Assembly (NCBI RefSeq): GCF_004364125.1
Contig: NZ_SNZV01000001.1
Span: 372,001 to 436,000, forward strand
Length of the DNA: 64,000 bases
Source: Sphingobacterium paludis
Lineage (GTDB): Bacteria > Bacteroidota > Bacteroidia > Sphingobacteriales > Sphingobacteriaceae
Direction of reading: 5' to 3'
The notes below the pieces were generated by a model. It saw nothing but the letters and a program-made list of their open reading frames with translations. It was not told the origin of the DNA and made no database searches. Position numbers and translations under genes: made by a program. Shown piece after piece: positions 53,287 through 62,743 of the stretch (positions are counted from its first letter, which is position 1; each line of letters opens with the position of its first letter).

Positions 53287-56200
53287 TTAGAAAGTAAGAT
53301 TTAAACCAAACAAGAAATTTCTTGTTGTTGGATACGCTGACAATTCGACACCAGCAGTTCCTGCCGGGCGTGCATCATCCTGATTATTGCTGGATGAGAC
53401 ACCAGATATTTCCGGGGAGACACCAGAATATTTCGTGAACATCAGTGGGTTTTGTGCTGAGAAGTAGATCCGTAATTTCGAGTTTTCGGAATACAACTTA
53501 TTAAAAGTATAGCCTAACGTTGCATTATTAATACGGAAATAGCTCCCTGATTCTAGATAGTAGCTGGAAGCATAGGTATCTCGCGCTGCCCCAGGGTTGG
53601 TGTTGGAAGGATTGCTTGCTGTCCAACGTTCGTTAAACGTGTCTTCGGTGATATTCTCACCGCCGTTGATGCGCGTGCCTTTCAACGCATTATAGATTTT
53701 GTTTCCAGCAACGCCATATCCGTACACCGAGAAATCGAAGGCTTTGTAGTTCATGCCAATGTTTATACCATAAGTCGAGGTCGGGATAAATGAGCCGAAG
53801 AATACCTTATCGCGGTTGTCAATAGCTCCATCTTCATTTTGATCCTTATAGCGAAGGTAGCCCGGTAAAGCAGCACCTGGCGTCGCTCCAGCAGCTATTT
53901 CTCCTGTGTTTTGCCAAACCCCTTCTGTTTCCCACATCCACCAAGCATAAATTGGTTGTCCAACACGTAGTTGTTTCGTGATTTCTCCATTCGCCAAGCT
54001 TCCACCGATACCTCCATCGTAGGCCGGAACAACTTCTGTAACTTCGTTTTTATTGTACGAATAATTTACGCTGACGTTGTAGTTGAAGTTATCGTTGACC
54101 GCCTTGTTCCAAGACACTAACGCCTCGATACCTTGATTGAGGACCTTTGCTCCATGTGCATAGAAGTTTTGAGAAAACGGTGAGTTCAGTGTAGGCGTTA
54201 CGTCCAAAATCGTATTCCTGTTCATCTTGTGGTAATAGTCGATGGAACCAGTCAGCTGGTTGTTTAAGAAACCGAAGTCCACACCAAAACCTGTTTCGTA
54301 TGTTTTTTCCCAGGTTAGGGGTATAGCAGGCGTTCCAAATGAAGCACCATAAACCAATTCCTGACTTGGACCTAAGACGTAATTGTTATTATTGATACCC
54401 GCGCCGCCATCTGTTCCTGGAGAAACGATGATTTGTGAGATATTAAGTGGTATGTCTTGGTTACCAAGCACACCCCAGTTACCTCTTAATTTAAGCAGGT
54501 TTACCCAGCTTGCATTTTGCATGAACTTCTCATTACTAATCGTCCACCCCGCACCGAATGATGGGAACGTACCCCAATACTCGCCAGAGGCACGGAATAC
54601 ACTGGAACCATCTCGGCGAACAGTACCTGTTAAGTAATAGCGGCTATCAAAGTTATATTGTGCACGGGCGAAGTAAGAAGCCAACGCACGATGTGTAAAC
54701 TCGCGCTGGTCTACTGTTCTTGGATACTGGCCAGATACGTGAAGTAAGTTCCAATATTGCTCTTGGGCCGGCAAATCATAACCAGTTAAAGCGGTTCTGT
54801 TTCCTATACCGAACTCTTCTCTGGACATACCCAAGGTTGCGTCCAGGTTGTGTTTGCCGAAGCTTTTCTGAAATGTCAAGAAGTTCTCCCATATCCAGCG
54901 GAAGGTTTCTTCTTGCTGCAGGTTGAGTCTGTTGTAAGCAAACGACGCTGACGCTGGATTTTGTGCTCTTAAGCGTTCAAATTCCGCTTCTGTTTGCGTA
55001 GGTGATTCATTCAAGTAGGCATCACGTATGTCTTGGAAAGAGCGACCGCGCGTCCAATATTTTGTTGCGCCTACGCGTGAATTTACTTTAAGGTAGTCTG
55101 TAATACGAAACTCGCCCTCAAAGCCACCTTGCAAGGTCGTCGATTTTTGCAATTCGTTGTAGCGGCTGATATCATAAACCGGATTACCTATGGAATTTAA
55201 AACACGGATATCGCCAGATTCGTAGTCGATCAAACCAGTCTGTGCGTTTAATATAGGACGTCCAGCTCTGCCGTTCGGATACCATACCGGACTTAACGGT
55301 GTTTGACGATATGCTGTGTTGAAGGCGCCATTTGGCTTGATTTTGTTATCCGTAAAGGTAAGGTTCAACGTTTGATTGAACTTTAATCTTCCTTCTAAGA
55401 ATTTATAGGTGTTATTGTTCCGAATAACATTACGTTTGAACTTAGCGCCTTCAAGTAACCCATTCTCTGTGAAGTTATTGAAACTTAAAAAGTAATCTAC
55501 GGCTTCAGATCCGCCGGAGAGGCTTACCGCATTATTAAATACAGTTCCCGTCTTTAAAATTTCATCATACCAATCCGTATCGTAGGGTTGTCCTGTTGAT
55601 TGAATTTGGTAACCCGCGTTTATTGCAGCGAGATTTTCACTAACGTAAGTCGCATATTGGCTACCATTCGCCATTTTTACCGGATTCAAGATATTTTTTA
55701 TACCGGAGTAACTTTCGTAGTTGATTCGCAAGAACCCTGCTTTACCCTTTTTAGTTGTGATGATCACAACACCATTCGCAGCCCGTAGACCATAGATCGA
55801 CGCCGACGAAGCATCTTTTAACACATCCATCGACTCGATATCCGTTGGGTTGATATTATTAATATCGGCAACGGGCATACCATCAACAATGTATAAGGGG
55901 TTCCGACCGCTAAGCGCAGTACCTAAACCACGGATGATCACGTTAGGGGAGGAGCCGGGGGCGTCTGAAGCAACGATATTTAGACCCGCTACTTTACCTT
56001 GAACGGATTGCATGGCTGACAAAGCCGGTTGCTTCGCGATCTCATCTGCTTTTATAGAAGAGATAGCACCGGTCAAGTCCGCTTTCTTTTGCGTACCGTA
56101 ACCGATAACCACCACTTCCTCCAACGCTTGATCATCACTAATTAAGAATACATTGAGATTCGTTTGATTACCGACCGTAACAGATTGCGCCGTGTATCCG

Positions 56201-56421
56201 ATGAAGCGGAATGTAAGGGAATCGGTCGCGTTCGCTTCGATCGTGAAGCGGCCCGCCGCATCGGTTTGTGTATTTTGACCGCTACTGGCAGACACCGTCA
56301 CTCCAGGTAGTACGAATAGCGATCCGCTATCCTTGACTGTACCGGTGACGGTTTTAACCTGTGCATACCCAAATGACAGGATAGCGGCTAAAAACAAGAA
56401 GAGTGTAAATAACTTCCTCAT
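53287..56421 (-). CDS. SusC-like TonB-dependent glycan transporter
   Basis: A 1044-residue transporter from the ATG at 56421 (MRKLFTLFLFLAAILSFGYA); an earlier ATG at 56541 would place 40 residues before the signal peptide and run over the likely leader. Carboxypeptidase-D-like domain (about 22-105, VKTVTGTVKDSGSLFVLPGV), TonB box/plug (EVVVIGYGTQKKADLTGAIS, IRGLGTALSGRNPLYIVDGM, LKDASSASIYGLRAANGVVI) and a barrel ending RNFLFGLNLTF. No STN domain. First gene of the six-gene operon; control most likely comes from the membrane-spanning regulator upstream. Confidence 0.95.
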   Translation of the reverse strand: MRKLFTLFLFLAAILSFGYAQVKTVTGTVKDSGSLFVLPGVTVSASSGQNTQTDAAGRFTIEANATDSLTFRFIGYTAQSVTVGNQTNLNVFLISDDQALEEVVVIGYGTQKKADLTGAISSIKADEIAKQPALSAMQSVQGKVAGLNIVASDAPGSSPNVIIRGLGTALSGRNPLYIVDGMPVADINNINPTDIESMDVLKDASSASIYGLRAANGVVIITTKKGKAGFLRINYESYSGIKNILNPVKMANGSQYATYVSENLAAINAGYQIQSTGQPYDTDWYDEILKTGTVFNNAVSLSGGSEAVDYFLSFNNFTENGLLEGAKFKRNVIRNNNTYKFLEGRLKFNQTLNLTFTDNKIKPNGAFNTAYRQTPLSPVWYPNGRAGRPILNAQTGLIDYESGDIRVLNSIGNPVYDISRYNELQKSTTLQGGFEGEFRITDYLKVNSRVGATKYWTRGRSFQDIRDAYLNESPTQTEAEFERLRAQNPASASFAYNRLNLQQEETFRWIWENFLTFQKSFGKHNLDATLGMSREEFGIGNRTALTGYDLPAQEQYWNLLHVSGQYPRTVDQREFTHRALASYFARAQYNFDSRYYLTGTVRRDGSSVFRASGEYWGTFPSFGAGWTISNEKFMQNASWVNLLKLRGNWGVLGNQDIPLNISQIIVSPGTDGGAGINNNNYVLGPSQELVYGASFGTPAIPLTWEKTYETGFGVDFGFLNNQLTGSIDYYHKMNRNTILDVTPTLNSPFSQNFYAHGAKVLNQGIEALVSWNKAVNDNFNYNVSVNYSYNKNEVTEVVPAYDGGIGGSLANGEITKQLRVGQPIYAWWMWETEGVWQNTGEIAAGATPGAALPGYLRYKDQNEDGAIDNRDKVFFGSFIPTSTYGINIGMNYKAFDFSVYGYGVAGNKIYNALKGTRINGGENITEDTFNERWTASNPSNTNPGAARDTYASSYYLESGSYFRINNATLGYTFNKLYSENSKLRIYFSAQNPLMFTKYSGVSPEISGVSSSNNQDDARPAGTAGVELSAYPTTRNFLFGLNLTF

Positions 56422-57013
56422 AAAGCTAGTTTGTTTTAAATTGTTTGTTTGTTGTAACAGTAACTGGTCTTGTAACACAGTGTTTATAATTAAAACAAAG
56501 ATGTGATGTATTCGTTCAGCATCGAAATTATTTGATTTCACATTACTACTTCACTATTTTTCCACCGCTACAATGCCTGCCGTGCTTATTGTTTAAATAT
56601 ATGGTAATGAGTTTTTTATATACGGTGAGTGATTGCTCAAATTCTTTTCCGGTGTGTAGTAAGTACACTAATACGGTGTAGTAGTGTTGATGTAGTGATT
56701 TTTAGCGTTTGCGAGGTATATAGGAGGCGTGGAAAAATGATTTAGCAAGGTGTTACAACGCGAGTCGCTGCAAAATATTGTATGAAATAAGTGATTTATG
56801 TTGGTTGTTGCGAAAAGTACCTTAGTTAAGCGTTTTTTTGTGCATTATTGAATTAGTTTGGCCCACATTCGGTGGTTCGACCTCTTTTCCGAACGTCAAA
56901 GCTGCATGATGCTTTTGGGAATAGTCCAAGATAATCATGTGCATGCTGAGAAAAGGCGATACCGTATAGTATATTCACACCTATCCAAAAAGGTGCAAAG
57001 TGAGGGGCATATA
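56422..57013. other. regulatory gap upstream of the glucan operon
   Basis: A 592-bp AT-rich gap between susC and the regulator gene. On the minus strand CATCTTTG (56496-56503) is a 7-of-8 match to the -7 box, giving a leader of about 70 nt before susC. Direct repeats CGGTGTGTAGTA (56650-56661) and CGGTGTAGTA (56674-56683), 24 bp apart, could be binding sites of the regulator. No gene is seen. Confidence 0.45.
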
Positions 57014-59869
57014 TTATAGCTCCAATAGAAATTCGCTGAGGTTTTTCTCTGTTGGGAGATTGAATTTTTTACGTAGCCGATAGCGTCTGATTTCAATGCC
57101 GCGCGTGGTGATGTTCATCAGCGAGGCCATATCTTTGCTGGACATATTTAGTCGCAGATACGCGCATAGTTTTAGATCGTTGGGCGATAAGCCCGGGTAG
57201 TCGGTTTTTAATTTTTTGAAGAAGTTTTCATGTGACTCGTTGAAGCTTTTTTCAAATAAATCCCAGTCGCGCTCGTCACTTCGCGCGTTGTCGATAAGCT
57301 TGTTTACTTTCTGGAGCTGATCTTGTGATAGCTTTTTTCCATCACGGTCTTTCACATTCAGCAACTCTTCATGCAGGTTATTGAGGAGCTCATTTTTATA
57401 CACAATATTGGTCGCGGCATTGGCCAACTCCCTGTTTTTGGCTTCCAGTTCGGTAGTCAGCTGTTCGTTTTTCAGTTCCATGAGCTTTTTCTCGTTCTGT
57501 TCGCTCTCCTTGCGCAGCAGCTCCTGCTGGCGCAGTTGCAGTTTGTTTCTGATCTCTAGTTTATCGCGCTTTATTTTTTCAATGATCATCTTGCGCGCAA
57601 AAACAAAAGCGACGACCGTCAGTAGCACATAAAGCAGCAGTGCTGGCCATTGCAAGTACCAAGGTGGCAGGATTTGGAAGGACAGCGAAGTGATTGCTGA
57701 AACGAGGCCGTTCGCGGCGATGATGCGAACGTTAAACGTATAATTTCCGGTGTGCAGATTGGTAAAATCAATATAGGGTATTTCCGTAGGAGCCGACCAT
57801 TCTGTCTGCAAACCTTCCAATAGCGATTGATATTTTACGGGTGTATTGCTATACCATGGCGATGCAAATTGGATGCGGATGTTATTTTGATCGTACGATA
57901 TAGCGCGCTCCGGATCCAAATAATGCAGCGTATCGCTAGCGTTTAAGATCTCTTGCAAACCCATGATCAGTGGCTTATTGGGTTTTTGGGCTTGCTTTTT
58001 CTTGAGATCATAAAAGGCGATACCATTGTCCAGACCAAATAATAACTTATCGCCCACCGCTTCCACAACTTCGTAGTTTTTCATGACAATATCTTGTAAG
58101 CTATTGAAGCTTGAAGAATCGACCACGATCTGATTGCTCTGCGGGGTTACTTCGGCAAAACGGCCCTCCTGTGCAAACATGTAGCTGTTTTTTCCAAGCG
58201 GACTAATCTTTTTGGCTCTCGCGAAAGAGCCAAGAGCACTGTTTAATTCTTCGTAAGGCTTGAAGCGCGATAATACGCCATCATACAAGAAAATGCCCTT
58301 ATCCGTAGCGAACACAATGTTTTGCTGTACGGTGGCCGGTGTAATGCGTTGTATGTTCGGAAAATCTTTGCTAAATGAAAACGTCTTGAGCGTGCTCACC
58401 GTTTGATAGGGAGGCGCGAACTCCACCAACTGTATGGCGTTGTTGAAAACCACCCAAAATTGATTGTCGTTCCGCGGATAAACGCTGATCACCGCGGTTT
58501 TGGGATCGTTGTATTTTTGTTTCAACAGCCAGGCCCCCTTATTTTCGAACAGGGCCAAACCCGTATAGTTACCCTGTAGAAACAGCTGTGGATCTTTGGG
58601 CAGCTGGATGTTCGACCAACCGCCGGTCCAGCTTGAAATGCGTGTGATATTACTTCCGTCGACTAGAAATGTGCCATCATTGTGTCCGCATACGAGCTGC
58701 CCATTAAATACATCCAGGGTCCAAACCTGTCCTTGAGATCCTGCGATAAATTCCAATTTTAGCGGTGTCATCGTCGCGCCATCAGACCAATTGCTGTAAA
58801 AGAGGCCTTGGTTGGTGCCAAGATAGATGCGACCTTGGAATACCTTAATAGCATACACCGTCCCGATTTCGCCAAAAATATCGCGGTAGTAATAGAACGG
58901 GGAGTTTACCTCGATGCGGTCTATGCCATTATCCAGCCCAGCCCAAATGTTACCTTGCCTATCCAAGGTCATGCTCAACACGGTATTGTTTTGAAGGCCG
59001 TTGCGTTTATGGATATGTTGCAGTAACCGACCTTCTTTATCAATAATGAAAATACCGTTTTTGATCGTTCCGAAAGCAAAAGTGTTCCCGTCAATTTTCA
59101 ATCCATTATTCAATTGCGCCTCTTTAAGCAAGGTGTTCACCGCAGATTCCGGTTTCCAAGCTTCAGCGCGGCCGTTAGCATCGAGCAGATATAGACCTTG
59201 CTTGGCCGTACCTACTAAAAATTGCTGCCCATCAAAGGGAAGAACGGTAAGCACATTGCGCAGGCTACTGGAAAGCTTGGCGAAATCCTTTCCATTCCAA
59301 CGTTCCAATCCCGAAGGGATGCGCTCCATCCAGATCGTTTTATCGACCTGATGTGCAAAAAGGAAGGGTTCGCCATCGCCGTAGCGCACATCAACCTTAT
59401 TGTTTTCGTAAACATAAAATTTGGAAAAAGATTGAAAGATAACGCTTCCATCTAGAAACAAGATTTTCCAGATCTCGTCGTTTTCGAGGATCTCGGGCTT
59501 CACCAAACGCGAGAGGTTGTGGTATTGCAATGTGCTTCCTTTTTTCTCGAAGTAACCAAACTCTTCTTTTCCGCCCACGAAAACATCGCCGTTGGCGGCG
59601 ACAGCCACGCTACGGGTAAAGTTCTTATTGCTTAAGGGGTAGAGATCCCAATAGGCGCCATTAAAAGCGATTAATCCGTTGTTGTTGGCGGCATACATAA
59701 TACCATCCTTCCCTTGGGCGATGCTCCAGTTTTGGTTGCCCGCCTTGTATTGCGATTTTGTATAGTTCTGCACAAACGGACTGCCCACCGAGGGAATGGA
59801 TTGCGCAAAGCTGTATACAGCATTCAGAAAAGCAATTGAAAAGATTATAAAACGAACCATAGCTACCAT
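57014..59869 (-). CDS. membrane-spanning Y_Y_Y/LuxR-type one-component regulator of the glucan locus
   Basis: A protein of about 951 residues. A signal peptide (FIIFSIAFLNAVYSFAQ) begins after an optional basic tail, so the start at 59869 or 59860 is preferred to 59911. A periplasmic sensor of about 720 residues shows beta-propeller (Reg_prop) repeats (GKDGIMYAANNNGLIAFNG, TLDRQGNIWAGLDNGIDRIE) followed by a Y_Y_Y domain (ISYDQNNIRIQFASPWYSNT, YQSLLEGLQTEWS). One membrane helix (WPALLLYVLLTVVAFVFARK) leads to a long coiled coil and a C-terminal LuxR/GerE-type HTH (LSPNDLKLCAYLRLNMSSKD, TRGIEIRRYRLRKKF). There is no histidine kinase or receiver, so the glycan signal appears to be passed directly to a membrane-tethered DNA-binding domain. 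Confidence 0.9.
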   Translation of the reverse strand: MVAMVRFIIFSIAFLNAVYSFAQSIPSVGSPFVQNYTKSQYKAGNQNWSIAQGKDGIMYAANNNGLIAFNGAYWDLYPLSNKNFTRSVAVAANGDVFVGGKEEFGYFEKKGSTLQYHNLSRLVKPEILENDEIWKILFLDGSVIFQSFSKFYVYENNKVDVRYGDGEPFLFAHQVDKTIWMERIPSGLERWNGKDFAKLSSSLRNVLTVLPFDGQQFLVGTAKQGLYLLDANGRAEAWKPESAVNTLLKEAQLNNGLKIDGNTFAFGTIKNGIFIIDKEGRLLQHIHKRNGLQNNTVLSMTLDRQGNIWAGLDNGIDRIEVNSPFYYYRDIFGEIGTVYAIKVFQGRIYLGTNQGLFYSNWSDGATMTPLKLEFIAGSQGQVWTLDVFNGQLVCGHNDGTFLVDGSNITRISSWTGGWSNIQLPKDPQLFLQGNYTGLALFENKGAWLLKQKYNDPKTAVISVYPRNDNQFWVVFNNAIQLVEFAPPYQTVSTLKTFSFSKDFPNIQRITPATVQQNIVFATDKGIFLYDGVLSRFKPYEELNSALGSFARAKKISPLGKNSYMFAQEGRFAEVTPQSNQIVVDSSSFNSLQDIVMKNYEVVEAVGDKLLFGLDNGIAFYDLKKKQAQKPNKPLIMGLQEILNASDTLHYLDPERAISYDQNNIRIQFASPWYSNTPVKYQSLLEGLQTEWSAPTEIPYIDFTNLHTGNYTFNVRIIAANGLVSAITSLSFQILPPWYLQWPALLLYVLLTVVAFVFARKMIIEKIKRDKLEIRNKLQLRQQELLRKESEQNEKKLMELKNEQLTTELEAKNRELANAATNIVYKNELLNNLHEELLNVKDRDGKKLSQDQLQKVNKLIDNARSDERDWDLFEKSFNESHENFFKKLKTDYPGLSPNDLKLCAYLRLNMSSKDMASLMNITTRGIEIRRYRLRKKFNLPTEKNLSEFLLEL

Positions 59870-59961
59870 CTCACAAGAGCGCAATTTACAAACTCGACGT
59901 CTTTTAAACAAAATCTTATTGGGCCAACAAATTCTAAAGAGGATTTAAGTATTATTGTGCT

Positions 59962-60777
59962 ATGATTGCATACGCGAATGCCAAGGTCAATATCGGATTA
60001 CATATAATCGATAAGCGAGCGGATGGATACCATTTGCTGGAAAGTATTTTTTATCCCTATCCGATTTACGATATCATCGAGCTTTATCCAAAAGCGTCTG
60101 GAAAAACCAGTCTGGAAATCAGCGGTATCGACTTGGTGCCCGATGCGAACAATTTGTGTTTGCGTGCTTACCACCTGCTTTCGGAACGCTATTCGCTGCC
60201 GCCCGTGCACATTCATTTACACAAGCAGATTCCGTTTGGTGCCGGCTTGGGAGGCGGCTCCTCTGATGCAGCAACGGTGCTAAACATGTTGAATGCGCAA
60301 TTTGCGATCGGATTATCGGATCGTGAATTGTGTATAGAGGCCGCACGGCTGGGTGCAGATTGCCCCTTTTTTATCGTCAACAAACCCATGTATGCTACGG
60401 GTATCGGTACGGAGCTTACTCCTGTGGATCTGGATTTGTCCGGAAGATATATGGTGCTTATCAAGCCGAAGGTGCATGTATCTACTGCAGAAGCCTACCG
60501 TGGTGTTTCGCCAAGATCTGCTGAATTCAACCTTATCGATTCCGTGAAGCTTCCGCTGCAAGATTGGAAGTTTTACGTAAAGAACGATTTTGAAGACAGT
60601 ATTTTCCTGCAGTATCCCGAGATACAGGAAGTCAAGTTGTTCCTGTACGAACATGGCGCGGTATACGCCAGCATGTCTGGTTCAGGGTCAACCGTGTATG
60701 GTATTTTTGACGAGGAGGTGCTATTAGATGTGCCTGAACAATTGGGAACGGTTTACTATCCGAAGGCTATACAGTAG
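59962..60777 (+). CDS. ispE: 4-diphosphocytidyl-2-C-methyl-D-erythritol kinase
   Basis: A 271-residue GHMP kinase of the MEP isoprenoid pathway. The start ANAKVNIGLHI holds catalytic Lys8; the ATP-binding loop PFGAGLGGGSSDAA lies at 91-104, and the catalytic Asp133 is in LGADCPFF. GSGSTVYGIF near the C-terminus is the third GHMP motif. Length matches the family. Single gene, divergent from the glucan regulator, with about 50 bp between their starts and ends. Confidence 0.95.
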   Translation: MIAYANAKVNIGLHIIDKRADGYHLLESIFYPYPIYDIIELYPKASGKTSLEISGIDLVPDANNLCLRAYHLLSERYSLPPVHIHLHKQIPFGAGLGGGSSDAATVLNMLNAQFAIGLSDRELCIEAARLGADCPFFIVNKPMYATGIGTELTPVDLDLSGRYMVLIKPKVHVSTAEAYRGVSPRSAEFNLIDSVKLPLQDWKFYVKNDFEDSIFLQYPEIQEVKLFLYEHGAVYASMSGSGSTVYGIFDEEVLLDVPEQLGTVYYPKAIQ

Positions 60778-60833
60778 GGGCCTTCACTTATTTTTATTTC
60801 CACGCTTTGTCTTACGATATGCCGGGATGTAAA

Positions 60834-61388
60834 TTAACTTGTGATTTTACACGGCTGATGTTTGCTCGGATTTTTAGCTAGAGCATACCAGTTGTGCGGA
60901 ACACCATCGATTTCGAAAACGTTTGTAAACGTAAATCCAACCTTTCTCAAGACGTTATTTGATCCTTTATTTTGGCAGTCAGCTATGGCCACGATTTCCT
61001 TCAATCCTAATGTGTTAAAGCCGTAGTCGAGTGTAGCTATCGCCGCTTCGGTCGCAAATCCTTTTCCCCAGTAACGCTTGATGAATCGGTAACCAAGATC
61101 GTAATAACGTATGTGGCCATTCTGTTCTTCGGTAATATACTTAAGGCCTGCCCATCCTAGAAAATCATTCGTGCGCTTGTCAATAACGGCCCATCTCCCT
61201 ATACCGTAATCGACGTATTGCTTTCTTATAAATTCAATGATAGCCGGAATTTGCTCGATGCTTTTTACCGGGTTGTTCCCTAAATAGTGATGCACGGCTG
61301 GATCAGCATCCAATTCAAACATGCCGTCTATATCTGCCGGCAGTATCTCTCTTAAAATTAGGCGCTCTGTTTCTACGTATATCTTCAT
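60834..61388 (-). CDS. GNAT N-acetyltransferase (RimJ/RimL type)
   Basis: A 184-residue acetyltransferase from the ATG at 61388 (MKIYVETERLILREILPADI); an ATG 72 bp upstream would overlap the preceding gene. Motifs: FLGWAGLKYI, YDLGYRFIKRYWGKGFATEA (acetyl-CoA loop) and LDYGFNTLGLKEIVAI with NVLRKVGFTF. RimJ/RimL-like enzymes acetylate ribosomal N-termini or small amines; the substrate cannot be told. Last of a run of small minus-strand accessory genes. Confidence 0.9.
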   Translation of the reverse strand: MKIYVETERLILREILPADIDGMFELDADPAVHHYLGNNPVKSIEQIPAIIEFIRKQYVDYGIGRWAVIDKRTNDFLGWAGLKYITEEQNGHIRYYDLGYRFIKRYWGKGFATEAAIATLDYGFNTLGLKEIVAIADCQNKGSNNVLRKVGFTFTNVFEIDGVPHNWYALAKNPSKHQPCKITS

Positions 61389-61401
61389 AATTGCTGTTTT
61401 T

Positions 61402-62205
61402 TTATCCGTAATTTCCGCCGATGCGGCTAAATATTTTTTTGGGTTGCCAAATGGTTTCACGCCCGTAGGTCATCCTTACTGCCGTTGTATCTTGCTTTTC
61501 AAATCCATTTTGCAATAGAAACGTTATCGCTATGTCATTATCTGCCGGTACAACAGCGACATCATTTGCACTATATTTAAGTGCCATCAGGGAAAGACCA
61601 GCATGGGCTGTTGCTGCATATATCGGGCCTTGTCCCAATTTTGGAAAATAGTAACCTTCCACTAGACCTTCCTTCTCAAAAACAATAGATTGGTTTAGGT
61701 GCCCTTCAATAAGTTTTTTCCTATTCTCTCCATTGATTTCCAAATCTAGCTTTAAGATTTGTTCATAAAGATCAGGCCTTGCAGGCTTTAATTGGTGCGA
61801 TACCTGTTTTGAAATCCATGCATGCGTTCTTTTGAGAAACTGATAGGGACCTACCATTTTAAATCCTGCCTTTTCATATACCGGAACACCAAGGTCTGTC
61901 GCTATGAGATTAACAGACGATGCATCATTTTTGCTCGCTATCTCGAGTAGGTTTTTAACAATTTTATATCCAATACCGCGACCTCGGTACGATTCGTCTA
62001 CGATGATGTGTGCTAGCCATGCAGAATCGCTATGCAGTATAGCTGCGCCGATACCAACGATCCTGTTCTTGTCGACAACCTTTACCGGTTTGCAAAAATC
62101 ATGGAGACAGTACTGCAGTAAATTGATGTTGATGTCACCCCAACCCGAAGGTTGAAGGTGCTGGGTGTGTGGTAAATCTTGTATGTTAAGACGTTGTACT
62201 TGCAT
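61402..62205 (-). CDS. GNAT N-acetyltransferase with C-terminal second acetyltransferase-like domain
   Basis: A 267-residue protein. Residues about 30-130 form a GNAT domain (WLAHIIVDESYRGRGIGYKI with the RGRGIG acetyl-CoA loop; VYEKAGF). The C-terminal half (about 145-267) holds the YitH/HolE-type fold (acetyltransf_18-like; GPIYAATAHAGLSLMALKY, VVPADNDIAITFLLQNGFEK). It overlaps the ASCH gene by 20 bp and precedes the RimJ-type gene by 13 bp, so all three are co-transcribed. Substrate unknown. Confidence 0.87.
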   Translation of the reverse strand: MQVQRLNIQDLPHTQHLQPSGWGDININLLQYCLHDFCKPVKVVDKNRIVGIGAAILHSDSAWLAHIIVDESYRGRGIGYKIVKNLLEIASKNDASSVNLIATDLGVPVYEKAGFKMVGPYQFLKRTHAWISKQVSHQLKPARPDLYEQILKLDLEINGENRKKLIEGHLNQSIVFEKEGLVEGYYFPKLGQGPIYAATAHAGLSLMALKYSANDVAVVPADNDIAITFLLQNGFEKQDTTAVRMTYGRETIWQPKKIFSRIGGNYG

Positions 62206-62680
62206 ATTTTTTTGTATTAAGCGGCCAAATTGTCTCGAAGTATTCGCAAACCAATTCCATCGTTGGCGTTGGTTGTATGCCGTGATTGCTCAATTCCCGA
62301 AGGTAGTAATCCCAATGTACTTGCTTCCAGTACGCCAAGCTTTTATCTCCTTCGCCTTCAATAAAGGCATATGTAGCCGTGATATCTTTAAATTGCACAA
62401 TAGCAACTTTAGTGGTTTTGATAATCGCCTGGGGGTTGCCATACCAATCCGTTATGACAGCAATATCACCGACCGCGGGAAGTTTTTCGTTAAAAATCTG
62501 TAATGATGATACCGCGTGAGTCGTTGCGCGTTTGATCCCTTTTTGTACAAGTTCCGCACAGTCATTTGCGTCCTTTTCGTTATCGCAGAAGTAGTAACAA
62601 ACGGGGAGGGGAACGAGGTTATATAGAGGGTTTCGCTTTTGAAACTCCGCCCAGTATTCTTTTGCAATGGCTTTTTTCAT
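62186..62680 (-). CDS. ASCH domain protein
   Basis: A 164-residue protein that is one ASCH domain. Signatures: ELVQKGIKRATTHAVSSL, GDIAVITDWYGNPQAIIKTT, IEGEGDKSLAYWKQVHWDYY. ASCH proteins have a PUA-like fold, and some members (YqfB) hydrolyse N4-acetylcytidine. It is adjacent to two acetyltransferases; a shared job in acetylated nucleoside or nucleotide handling is only a thought. The HWDYY ending and KR-TT loop match the family well. Confidence 0.9.
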   Translation of the reverse strand: MKKAIAKEYWAEFQKRNPLYNLVPLPVCYYFCDNEKDANDCAELVQKGIKRATTHAVSSLQIFNEKLPAVGDIAVITDWYGNPQAIIKTTKVAIVQFKDITATYAFIEGEGDKSLAYWKQVHWDYYLRELSNHGIQPTPTMELVCEYFETIWPLNTKKYASTTS

Positions 62681-62743
62681 ATTGGTATCTTATGGTAACG
62701 GGATATTAAATCAATATCCCTTAAGGCTTATCGCTTTCCTCTT

